DNA from: Faecalicatena faecalis
GTDB lineage: Bacteria; Bacillota; Clostridia; Lachnospirales; Lachnospiraceae
NCBI RefSeq assembly: GCF_012524165.2
Contig: NZ_JABACJ020000036.1
Location: forward strand, 1 to 51,130
Direction: 5' to 3'
DNA: 51,130 nt
The notes beneath the pieces are model-generated. The model did not search any database, was not told the origin of the DNA, and saw nothing but the letters and a program-made list of their open reading frames with translations. How positions within the stretch are numbered: position 1 is the first letter of the stretch; each line of letters begins with the position of its first letter. Made by a program: the position numbers and the translations under genes. Below, piece by piece: positions 1 to 6,530 of the stretch.

Positions 1-111
1 GCTGATCTGCGATCGGCATGTGCCGAAACGCGGATTGTATCAAATGAGCTGATGCGCGGTCTAACTGCGCTAAACTGCGGCCTAGGTGGGCCGCAGGCCC
101 GGAATAATCAA
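1..111. repeat. Terminal inverted repeat, left copy (111 bp)
   Basis: Bases 1-111 are the exact reverse complement of 51020-51130; the match stops at base 112. The repeat is GC-rich relative to the flanking DNA and holds two internal hairpins: a 6-bp stem around 16-29 and a 7-bp stem around 77-96. Read outward it is open in one frame that continues from a start codon on each side. It could be a multicopy sequence where an assembly stopped, the end of a mobile element, or one arm of an invertible segment. The sequence alone does not decide. Confidence 0.9.
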
Positions 112-130
112 TAACATCTGAATATGTCAT
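1..130 (-). CDS. Partial ORF running off the left end, hybrid with the xre start
   Basis: Reading leftward from an ATG at 128-130, 43 codons are open to the window edge. A Shine-Dalgarno-like AGGAG lies just upstream. The first residues (MTYSD, then V-I) nearly repeat the start of the Xre protein at 238-480 (MTYSDAI), and the DNA identity covers about 20 bases before it switches to the terminal repeat. A TTAACA/TATACT promoter with 18-bp spacing lies upstream, its -35 touching the Xre-type operator at 191-208. It therefore looks like a duplicated xre 5' end joined to foreign sequence. Whether it encodes a real protein is unknown. Confidence 0.35.
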   Translation of the reverse strand, partial: MTYSDVIDYSGPAAHLGRSLAQLDRASAHLIQSAFRHMPIADQ

Positions 131-190
131 GGGGATTCTCCTAAATGGTCTAAAAACTACTCAAAGTATAGAATCAAACAAAAATAAATG

Positions 191-208
191 TTAATGGTAT
201 ACCGTTAA
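191..208. promoter_or_regulatory. Xre-type operator, site 1
   Basis: An 18-bp near-palindrome, TTAATGGTATACCGTTAA, matching three other sites at 495-512, 543-560 and 584-601 (consensus TTAAYGGTRYACSRTTAA). It adjoins the -35 of the promoter reading left toward base 130. The adjacent Xre protein is the obvious candidate binder, which is an inference. Confidence 0.7.
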
Positions 209-237
209 GAATCGTATATATTAATGTTCTGCGGTTA

Positions 238-480
238 TTATTCATCCTCAAAAGCAGTCTCATTCATTTCTGGGAAGTCAAGTAGTTCAGATACTGTCAT
301 ATCCAATCCCACAGCTAATTTATGAAGTGTTTTTAATTTAGGGTTCTTTGTCTTGCCTTTCATCAGATTGTCTACGGTAGACTGTGTGATACCAGACAGT
401 GTGGCAAGTCGGTTTATTGTGATTTCTCTTTCTGAACATAATTCCGTCAATCGTTTGATAATAGCATCTGAATATGTCAT
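238..480 (-). CDS. Xre/Cro-CI family transcriptional regulator
   Basis: An 80-residue single-domain helix-turn-helix protein. The HTH_3 core spans residues 5-66, with the recognition region around 'SGITQSTVDNLMKGKT'. Proteins of this class are DNA-binding repressors that often control mobile-element genes. Its start is supported by a GGAG site before the ATG at 478-480. It is transcribed leftward, divergently from the gene at 617. The intergenic space holds three copies of one palindromic operator, one of which overlaps the -35 boxes of both divergent promoters, so autoregulation and co-repression of the neighbour are likely. The last residues are acidic. Confidence 0.9.
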   Translation of the reverse strand: MTYSDAIIKRLTELCSEREITINRLATLSGITQSTVDNLMKGKTKNPKLKTLHKLAVGLDMTVSELLDFPEMNETAFEDE

Positions 481-494
481 AGTAGTCCATCTCC

Positions 495-512
495 TTAACT
501 TTGTACGGTTAA
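495..512. promoter_or_regulatory. Xre-type operator, site 2
   Basis: TTAACTTTGTACGGTTAA, an 18-bp imperfect palindrome. It lies between the xre -10 (TATACT, read on the minus strand) and the xre ribosome site, where a bound repressor would block xre transcription. Confidence 0.65.
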
Positions 513-542
513 GACGAGTATAGGAGCTTTCAAACTGAAAGG

Positions 543-560
543 TTAATGGTACACGGTTGA
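543..560. promoter_or_regulatory. Xre-type operator, site 3, shared by divergent promoters
   Basis: TTAATGGTACACGGTTGA. Its right edge overlaps a plus-strand TTGACA (-35, 557-562; a weak -10 lies 17 bp on at 580-585). Its left edge overlaps a minus-strand TTAACC that stands 18 bp from TATACT. One site could therefore control both xre and the 617 gene. Confidence 0.7.
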
Positions 561-583
561 CAAGGGAAATAAACTGTGATAAA

Positions 584-601
584 TTAACGGTGTAACATTA
601 A
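584..601. promoter_or_regulatory. Xre-type operator, site 4
   Basis: TTAACGGTGTAACATTAA, overlapping the predicted -10/start region of the gene at 617 and ending just before its ribosome-binding site. Same 18-bp pattern as the other three sites. Confidence 0.68.
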
Positions 602-616
602 TGAGAGGGGGATGTA

Positions 617-1240
617 ATGGATTTCACAAAAGAAATATTCAAGCGTGCAACTATAAGAGGGGTAGCAGACTATTTATTATATGGTCTTAGTCCAGAGGAA
701 GATAACAGAAGCTATGAAGAAAGACTGGATGACACTTATCTTGAATATGAAAAACTGGCATTACAGTGTGATAAAGATAAACAGTTTGAGTTACTTAATC
801 TCGCAAATGCTATGGCAAGTGAGAGCGCAAGTGTTTATGCGGAAATAGGCATACAGGCAGGTATCCTGCTTATGAAAGACATGATTCAGAATATAACTGG
901 TAAGCAAAGAGACCATAAAGCAAATCAAGAAATAGAACAGAGGGAGAAACAAATGAGCAGAATTACAGATTTATTGAAACTGGCAGCAGACAGCATGAAA
1001 AATCGCACATTAACGGAATTGCTGGAAAAGGACACCGAATATCTGAAAAGGCTGGAAGAAGAGAAACAGGCACTGAAAGCAGTAGATGAGCTAGAACTGA
1101 CGGATGAACAGAGGAGCGTCGTGGATACACTTATTGCCAGAAAAGAGGAACGAGAATATGATTATCACATAAATTCTTATATGGCAGGTATGTTAGATGC
1201 CTATGAGGTTTTAAAGGAGTTTAATTTAACGAACGAGTAG
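617..1240 (+). CDS. Hypothetical protein, helical/coiled-coil rich
   Basis: A 207-residue, highly charged, probably all-helical protein that I do not recognise. The ATG follows a strong GAGAGGGGG site. Residues about 100-170 are rich in Glu/Lys/Leu and look like a coiled coil. The C-terminal part ('HINSYMAGMLDAYEVLKEF') resembles the tails of short uncharacterised proteins found in Clostridia mobile elements. It is divergent from xre, shares the palindromic operator cluster, and faces the second xre gene tail to tail. No signal peptide or membrane segment is seen. Its role is unknown; control by the Xre repressor is inferred. Confidence 0.75.
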   Translation: MDFTKEIFKRATIRGVADYLLYGLSPEEDNRSYEERLDDTYLEYEKLALQCDKDKQFELLNLANAMASESASVYAEIGIQAGILLMKDMIQNITGKQRDHKANQEIEQREKQMSRITDLLKLAADSMKNRTLTELLEKDTEYLKRLEEEKQALKAVDELELTDEQRSVVDTLIARKEEREYDYHINSYMAGMLDAYEVLKEFNLTNE

Positions 1241-1279
1241 TATGTAGTGTAGGTCTGCAAATACCTTTGCAGTCTTTCA

Positions 1280-1405
1280 CCTTATCCTCTTGATTATTCT
1301 TCACGGGAAAGGGAAAAGCCTTGTCAAGAACTAGCCGCGTAAGCGGTGCGGAGCATTCTTGACAAGGCTTTTTGCTTTCCTGTACCTTTCGGGAGGAGGA
1401 TAAGG
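1280..1405. terminator. Long imperfect hairpin between convergent genes
   Basis: Nested arms cover the whole 126-bp gap. The outer CCTTATCCTC pairs with GAGGATAAGG. The core arm, AAAGCCTTGTCAAGAA at 1315-1330, pairs with TTCTTGACAAGGCTTT from 1356. A small CCGC-GCGG hairpin lies inside. T-runs follow the core arm on both strands, so it can act as a bidirectional terminator for the convergent genes ending at 1240 and 1410. Its length is unusual for a plain terminator, and an origin-type role is possible because an initiator/relaxase gene lies 1 kb away. Confidence 0.7.
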
Positions 1406-1409
1406 GAAA

Positions 1410-2015
1410 TTAGTCAAAATCGTCTGGATAGTCCAATTCAGAAGAAATCTTTCCTTCTTCATCCGTAGTCATCGTCTTGATGATTTCTTTTGCATAAGGA
1501 TTCACATGCTTATGACCTTCAATCGTTTCACCAAAAATATCAAAACAAAGGTAATCGTCATATCTGTCCAAAAGCTTTTGAAATTTCTGGTACTGAATGA
1601 GTTTTTTCAAGGGATAAAGGTCTGCGGCACTTCGTTTCTCTGAATGAACATAATCGGAAATATATTCCTGTAGTTTTTGTAATTCATATTCAAGCCATTC
1701 CTCTTCATCCAGTGGATTGTCATATTGACCGTGGGCAAGTTCTACGTTCAGCCGCTCTTCACGATCCAGAAAATCCAGAATGTCAGATTCTATATGGGCA
1801 GTGCTTTTTAGTTCCCCGGCAAGAAGTTCATTTGGGGTAACACCTAATGCTTCTGTCAATTTTTCCAATGTTTCAAAAGTGGGATAGTTGATTCCACGCT
1901 CAATTTTGGACAGACTTTGCAGATTGATTCCAATCTGGTCGGAAAGTTCCTGCTGTGTTAATCCTTTTAACTTTCTGATTAGTTGAATGTTATGTCCTAA
2001 CAGTCGATAATTCAT
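1410..2015 (-). CDS. Xre family regulator with C-terminal extension
   Basis: A 201-residue protein. Residues 3-60 form a classic HTH_3 domain ('LTQQELSDQIGINLQSLSKIERG'); the remainder is an acidic helical extension of unknown role. I chose the ATG at 2013-2015 because AAAGGAG precedes it at proper spacing; an in-frame upstream start at 2102 has no ribosome site and would add a hydrophobic stretch unlike this family. It is transcribed leftward. Upstream are a TTGTCA/TTTATA promoter and two tandem 18-bp operator-like sites. Likely role: repressor of the mobile-element genes to its right, by analogy with similar regulators in conjugative elements. Confidence 0.88.
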   Translation of the reverse strand: MNYRLLGHNIQLIRKLKGLTQQELSDQIGINLQSLSKIERGINYPTFETLEKLTEALGVTPNELLAGELKSTAHIESDILDFLDREERLNVELAHGQYDNPLDEEEWLEYELQKLQEYISDYVHSEKRSAADLYPLKKLIQYQKFQKLLDRYDDYLCFDIFGETIEGHKHVNPYAKEIIKTMTTDEEGKISSELDYPDDFD

Positions 2016-2078
2016 AAGAACTCCTTTCAGTCTATTAGACTTAATAAATATAAAAAAACCATAAATAATATTGACAAA

Positions 2079-2135
2079 TAAGCGCAGTAGCGTTAATATC
2101 AAGTAGAAATGATTGATTAAGCGTAACGGCGTTAA
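2079..2135. promoter_or_regulatory. Tandem operator-like sites upstream of second xre
   Basis: Two 18-bp sites at 2079-2096 and 2118-2135 share TAAGCG-N5-GCGTTAA with identical internal spacing. They sit just upstream of the minus-strand -35 (TTGTCA, 17 bp from TTTATA) serving the xre gene at 1410-2015. They differ from the TTAAYGGT operators of the first Xre, implying a separate specificity. The binder is not shown. Confidence 0.6.
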
Positions 2136-2219
2136 TTATCTGCTTACATAAGCATTATAACATGAGAGTTTTAATTCTAAAAGCATTATTTAATCCTTTT
2201 GGAGTGGGAAACTAAGGTT

Positions 2220-2317
2220 CCTGCCATTCTCCGCTGTGCCGAAGGCGGAAAGCGGAAAATGGGCAGGAAGGAACGCCGCAGGCGTTCCGGCAGGGCGTAG
2301 AAGTAACACCGCCCTGC
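2220..2317. other. Three consecutive hairpins, candidate oriT or replication origin
   Basis: Hairpin 1 (2220-2267) pairs CCTGCC-ATT-TCCGCT with AGCGGA-AAT-GGGCAGG. Hairpin 2 (2270-2288) is a perfect 8-bp stem GGAACGCC/GGCGTTCC with a 3-base loop. Hairpin 3 (2290-2317) is a perfect 8-bp stem GCAGGGCG/CGCCCTGC with a 12-base loop. They lie about 115 bp before the Rep_trans/MobT-type gene. Such relaxases and initiators nick hairpin-containing sites next to their genes, so an oriT/dso is the natural reading. The nick site cannot be placed. Confidence 0.55.
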
Positions 2318-2432
2318 ATATACAGGATTGATAATTCAGAAACAGCCAGAAATCAACGTTTGTAGATGTTTGAAAGGTGTACTAACCAGCACACCGGAAA
2401 GGAGAGGATAGGCAATCGCAAAACGTGACAAT

Positions 2433-3500
2433 GTGAGTATCAAGATTGATTACATCAGCATTGTATTTGATTCTGCCAGGGCAGAAGAGGTCATTCGGAA
2501 GGTGCTGGAACTCCCGATAGATATTTTTACGAAGTATCCAGCAAAGGTCAAACATAAGTCATATCAGAGCTTATATCAGGCAGGAAGCATTAAAGTGTTC
2601 GGGGATTCCAAACAGACAGAAGATAATCCAGATGGGACAGGGTGTTATCTTGTATTAAGCGGTATGGGATGTGACGAAATTTTCCGCATATTAGATATGC
2701 ACGGTTATTCTTTTGGGGATTTATTCCGGCATTGTGAAAGGTTATATGGCAGTGAGTTCCGGTTTACAAGACTGGATATAGCAATAGATGACAGGAACGA
2801 AACGCCATTTTTTACACCAGAGCAGATAAAGCGGAAATGTGAAAGGGAAGAGTTTATTGGAAACAGCAACAGTTATCGGTTTGTTGAGAGCAGTTATACG
2901 GAGAAGGATACCGCTAAAACAGTGTATATCGGGGCGGGGAAATCCAATCTGTCTTATCGCTTCTATGATAAGGATAAGGAAGTCAGTATGAAGTATCAGA
3001 AGCCATATGAAGAGATAGGGAGCTGGAAACGGACGGAGATACAGTTGCGTGAAGATAAGGCGCATACCTTTGCTATGCTTTTTAAAGATAATCCTTTGGA
3101 ATTGGGAAAACTGGCATTTGACCTCTTGGCAGGAAATTTAAGATTCATTGTACCAGACAAGAAACAGAGTAACAGAAGCCGCTGGAAAACGTGCCAGTTT
3201 TGGAATCGTTTTCTGGGGGCAGTCGAACCTTTACAATTACATACGGAAACTCCCCGGAGTACCCTTCTGGAAACCCAGAGGTGGCTTAAAGAAGGCGGCG
3301 TATTGTCTGCGGTAAAGGGATTCTGTTTTCTGGAAGAACACGAAGCATTAGGTGGTCTGGAACGGATAGAGGATATGCTGAGACATGCAAAATACAGCCC
3401 GGCACTTGGAAATAAGATGATTGGGCATTTAAGCAGGATTAATAGAGAAGATTTAATACCATACATACAGGACGATATGAAGAAAGGGGGAGTTTCTTGA
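2433..3500 (+). CDS. Rep_trans-family replication initiator / MobT-like relaxase
   Basis: A 355-residue protein resembling the replication initiation factors of Tn916-type elements (Orf20/MobT) and rolling-circle plasmids. The N-terminus 'IDYISIVFD', the central 'FTRLDIAIDDRNE' and 'YIGAGKSNLSYRFYDKDKE' are characteristic of this family, which nicks origin DNA through a tyrosine. It is soluble and has no membrane segment. Only a GTG at 2433 is a normal start, yet AAAGGAG at 2397-2403 is too far from it and fits an ATC codon at 2415 in the same frame. The true start is therefore uncertain. No FtsK-type coupling protein gene is next to it, which suggests a mobilizable rather than self-transmissible element. 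The stop overlaps the next small gene. Confidence 0.87.
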   Translation: MSIKIDYISIVFDSARAEEVIRKVLELPIDIFTKYPAKVKHKSYQSLYQAGSIKVFGDSKQTEDNPDGTGCYLVLSGMGCDEIFRILDMHGYSFGDLFRHCERLYGSEFRFTRLDIAIDDRNETPFFTPEQIKRKCEREEFIGNSNSYRFVESSYTEKDTAKTVYIGAGKSNLSYRFYDKDKEVSMKYQKPYEEIGSWKRTEIQLREDKAHTFAMLFKDNPLELGKLAFDLLAGNLRFIVPDKKQSNRSRWKTCQFWNRFLGAVEPLQLHTETPRSTLLETQRWLKEGGVLSAVKGFCFLEEHEALGGLERIEDMLRHAKYSPALGNKMIGHLSRINREDLIPYIQDDMKKGGVS

Positions 3501-3676
3501 AACCAGAGACTCACAGAAAATATAAGACATACACCACCGAAAATGGTGTGGAAATAAATATACCGGCAGGGAATGAAGCCGATATGGAACAACAGCAGAG
3601 TTATCAGAGGTTTATCAATGTGCTGTCTAATATTGTAACAAAATATGTGGCAGAAGAGAAGTGCTATAAGAAATAG
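3497..3676 (+). CDS. Small conserved-looking protein of the mobilization module
   Basis: A 59-residue ORF beginning at TTG 3497-3499, overlapping the end of the initiator gene. AAAGGGGGAG lies four bases upstream, a very strong ribosome site that argues for a real coupled gene. The protein is hydrophilic ('YTTENGVEINIPAGNEADME'), probably folds as a strand plus helix, and has no known motif. A terminator follows directly. Its function is unknown; translational coupling suggests it works with the initiator/relaxase. Confidence 0.65.
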   Translation: MKPETHRKYKTYTTENGVEINIPAGNEADMEQQQSYQRFINVLSNIVTKYVAEEKCYKK

Positions 3677-3683
3677 AATCTAC

Positions 3684-3717
3684 AACGGTCAGTTCCCCAT
3701 AAGGGCTGACCGTTTTT
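3684..3717 (+). terminator. Rho-independent terminator after the initiator operon
   Basis: A 9-bp stem, AACGGTCAG (3684-3692) with CTGACCGTT (3705-3713), closes a 12-base loop and is followed by a T-run. It separates the initiator pair from the serine recombinase gene. Confidence 0.85.
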
Positions 3718-3741
3718 AAAACATGAAAGGAGTACAGGAAA

Positions 3742-5442
3742 ATGTATCAGACAAGAACAGGAAAGACATGTGTTATCTATATCCGGGTAAGCAGTGAACG
3801 ACAGGTGAAAGGATATAGTCTTGATGGACAGAAACGGTATCTGACCGAATGTGCGGAGCGGCAGGGAATGAAAGTGCTGGCAGTTTATGTGGAAGAGGGA
3901 AAAAGCGGAAAGAGCATAGAGGGAAGGACAGCATTTCAGACAATGCTTGACAAGATTAAACGGGGGGCTTTGCAGACAGATTATGTACTTGTGTATAAAC
4001 TATCAAGGTTTGGGAGGAACGCAAGGGATGTTTTGAATTCGCTTGAGTTTATTATGCAGTATGGCGTACATCTGATGTGCGTAGAGGATGGACTGGATTC
4101 TTCTACATCAATGGGAAAGATGATGATAACCATACTTGGGGCAGTAGCAGAATTGGAGCGGGAAAATATCATAGCGCAAAGCCTGTTAGGAAGAGAAGAA
4201 AAGGCAAAATCCGGGGGATGGAATGGAGGATTTGCGCCTTATGGCTATGATTTGAAAGAGGGGAAATTAGTGCCACAAGAAGGTGAATCAGAGGTTGTGA
4301 AGATGATTTTCGACCTGTTTTTGAATAAAGGGATGGGATATTCTACAATAGCTCGGTTTCTGAATCAGAATGGTTATACAAGAGAACCAGCTCCTAATGC
4401 GGTCAATCCCAAATTCAATGACTGGAAAGCAGACCAGATAAAGCGGATTCTGGATAACCCACTGTATACTGGCAGGATCGCATGGGGCAGGAGAAGGACG
4501 GAGAAGGTACAAGGTTCAAACAACGAACAGCGTCTTGTAAAACAGGAAGAATTTGTAATGAGTGAGAAGAAAAGCCACGAAGCATTAGTGTCAGAAGAGG
4601 ATTTTCAGAAAGTACAGGAAATTCGGAAAGTGATGAAAGAAAAATCATGGGGAAACCATAACATCAGCCAGAGCAGAGCGCATTTGTTGTCCGGGATTGC
4701 ACGCTGTCCGCAATGCGGTTCTGCAATGAACGTGGATTGTAACCAGTGGACTAATAAAGACGGTACGTTCCGGGAAACATTTACCTATGTATGCAGTCAT
4801 TATAAACGGGCTTTAGGAACAAAACAGTGCCGGAGAAATGGAATATCAGCGGAAAGGCTGGAACGGGAGGTGCTGGAATATACGAAGAAACTTCTGCGGA
4901 ATCCTAAATTTGCCCGTGACATTAAGGCGAAAATAGGCGTTGCTGTAGATGTGACGAAGATACAGGAAGAGATAAAGAACTATGAGAAGGAGTTAAAGCG
5001 TCTGGCTAGAAGCAGGATGAATTTAGAACAGGATATAGATAATCTGCCAGATGATAAGTATGTGGAAAGAAAACGGAATGAGTTCAATCGCAGGCTGGAT
5101 AAGATATACAATCAGATTTATGAAACAGAAGATAGGATAGAAGGGTGCAGAAGAAGGAGTGTTATAGCAGAGCAGGAGTCTTTGAATGTGGAGATGATTT
5201 ATAAGATTCTGCTGTCCTTTGATGAAATCTATGATAAAATGGATGACAGGGAGAAACGGGAATTGATTAAATGCATGATAAAGGAAATCAAGCTGTATAT
5301 GCCGGAAGAACAGAAGGAGCAGGGGCATGCAGTGAAGAGTATTGTGTATTCATTCCCAATTGAAGAAGATGTGATTCAGTCTTTACGGGTGAAAGAAACA
5401 CATGTCGAAACCGTCTGCCTTCTGTCCAAGAAAGCCCAGTAA
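3742..5442 (+). CDS. Large serine recombinase (TndX/TnpX-like integrase)
   Basis: A 566-residue site-specific recombinase. The N-terminal resolvase domain (about residues 9-150) has 'YIRVSSERQ' with the likely nucleophile Ser17, and 'LSRFGRN' and 'AELERENI' further on. A Recombinase domain follows (about 170-290), then a zinc ribbon ('CPQCG' around 325, later CSH...C) and a C-terminal coiled coil (about 415-480). Size and order match integrases that insert and excise Tn5397/Tn4451-type elements. The ATG follows AAAGGAG. With the upstream initiator/relaxase and Xre genes it forms an integrative mobilizable-element core. An attachment site would normally lie beside this gene's 3' end, but none could be proven. 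Confidence 0.95.
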   Translation: MYQTRTGKTCVIYIRVSSERQVKGYSLDGQKRYLTECAERQGMKVLAVYVEEGKSGKSIEGRTAFQTMLDKIKRGALQTDYVLVYKLSRFGRNARDVLNSLEFIMQYGVHLMCVEDGLDSSTSMGKMMITILGAVAELERENIIAQSLLGREEKAKSGGWNGGFAPYGYDLKEGKLVPQEGESEVVKMIFDLFLNKGMGYSTIARFLNQNGYTREPAPNAVNPKFNDWKADQIKRILDNPLYTGRIAWGRRRTEKVQGSNNEQRLVKQEEFVMSEKKSHEALVSEEDFQKVQEIRKVMKEKSWGNHNISQSRAHLLSGIARCPQCGSAMNVDCNQWTNKDGTFRETFTYVCSHYKRALGTKQCRRNGISAERLEREVLEYTKKLLRNPKFARDIKAKIGVAVDVTKIQEEIKNYEKELKRLARSRMNLEQDIDNLPDDKYVERKRNEFNRRLDKIYNQIYETEDRIEGCRRRSVIAEQESLNVEMIYKILLSFDEIYDKMDDREKRELIKCMIKEIKLYMPEEQKEQGHAVKSIVYSFPIEEDVIQSLRVKETHVETVCLLSKKAQ

Positions 5443-5582
5443 ATCAAAGGGTTTCAGCGGTTTGGTTCAGATATGAGGTTGTGTTTTTTTGTTTGGATGG
5501 ACTGAAATTTGTTTGGTGTTACTGAGGTGGGGTAAGAAAAATGAACGTTTTAGCAAAAGATATTTGATTAAAGGAGACGGGT
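5443..5582. other. Gap after serine recombinase, possible attachment-site region
   Basis: The 140-bp space contains two copies of TTTGTTTGG, about 21 bp apart around 5489 and 5510, and an AAAGGAG ribosome site for the next gene. Attachment sites of serine integrases are commonly here, but the expected short core cannot be recognised without the empty site. Confidence 0.3.
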
Positions 5583-6428
5583 ATGGCATATGGCAAATCA
5601 ATAGAACTTTTCCTGGTTAACGGAACGGCAGACAGTCTTGTAACAGCAGAACTGTCCAACTGGAACGGGAAGGCAATTAAGATTCCAAGAATCGAAGTTC
5701 AGACAACTCAGAGGGAGGAACTTCTTGGGCCAGGTGTATATTTTTTGTTTTGCAAAGAAGAAGACGGAACAGATTCCGTTTATATAGGAGAAGCTGAAAA
5801 GGTTCAGGAAAGATTAATACAGCATTTACGTGATTATCAGGCTGAAAAGGAAAAGTACTACTGGACGACCGCCGTAATTTTTGTGGGACGTGATTTGAAT
5901 AAAGCCCACATACGTTATTTGGAAAATCGGTTTTTCGAGTTGGCAAAAGAATGTAAAAGGTATCATATACTGACAAAAAATACATATAAGAATACGGTAT
6001 TAAAAGAATCGCAGATTGCGGTTATGGAAGAATTTATCGCACATGTGAGAGTGCTTATCAATGCTCTTGGTTATAAGGTATTTGAACCTGTTCTCCAACA
6101 TAAGAAAGCGGAAGATGAGAAAGATGTTCTGTATATTCATACTGGCTCAGTGAAAGCCAAAGGTCTGGTAACAACAGAAGGTTTTGTTGTATTGGCAGGG
6201 AGCGGTGTGAATGAAAAGGTATCTGAGAAATCTTTGTCTCCGGGAGCAGTGAAATTGAGAGAAAAATTATTTCGTGAGGGAAAGGTTGAGAATCTGAAAA
6301 CCACAGAAGATATTTTATTTTCTAGTTCTTCGGCCGCCGCGGATTTTCTTCTTGGATATAGTGTTAGCGGACCCAGGACATGGAAAAACAACCAAGGAGT
6401 ATCCTTAAAGGAATTAGATAATAAATAA
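5583..6428 (+). CDS. GIY-YIG nuclease-family protein with DUF4357
   Basis: A 281-residue protein. Residues about 50-135 match a GIY-YIG fold: 'GVYFLF' supplies the GIY element, 'VYIGEAE' the YIG element, and 'RYLENRFFELA' the helix with the usual glutamate. The C-terminus (about 225-280, 'SSSAAADFLLGYSVSGPRTWKN') matches the DUF4357 domain that often accompanies GIY-YIG proteins. The family cuts or binds DNA, and members occur in phages, restriction systems and chromosomes; the role here is unknown. AAAGGAG precedes the ATG. It is the first gene beyond the serine recombinase and may be either element cargo or the flank. Confidence 0.85.
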   Translation: MAYGKSIELFLVNGTADSLVTAELSNWNGKAIKIPRIEVQTTQREELLGPGVYFLFCKEEDGTDSVYIGEAEKVQERLIQHLRDYQAEKEKYYWTTAVIFVGRDLNKAHIRYLENRFFELAKECKRYHILTKNTYKNTVLKESQIAVMEEFIAHVRVLINALGYKVFEPVLQHKKAEDEKDVLYIHTGSVKAKGLVTTEGFVVLAGSGVNEKVSEKSLSPGAVKLREKLFREGKVENLKTTEDILFSSSSAAADFLLGYSVSGPRTWKNNQGVSLKELDNK

Positions 6429-6530
6429 TAGATAGGTTGAAGTTGCAGTCAGGCTAGGTGTAGGAAAGTAACGCCTGTAAGAATGATAATCTGTTAGCTG
6501 CCCGTTACATGTAGAAGGAGGAATGTAGAT

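Noticed and set aside
2742..3592. Minus-strand frames opposite the initiator gene
   Set aside because: No domains or ribosome sites; antisense shadows of a conserved gene.
5443..5582. Definite attachment site for the serine integrase
   Set aside because: Only short repeated TTTGTTTGG words are present; no empty site is available to show the core.
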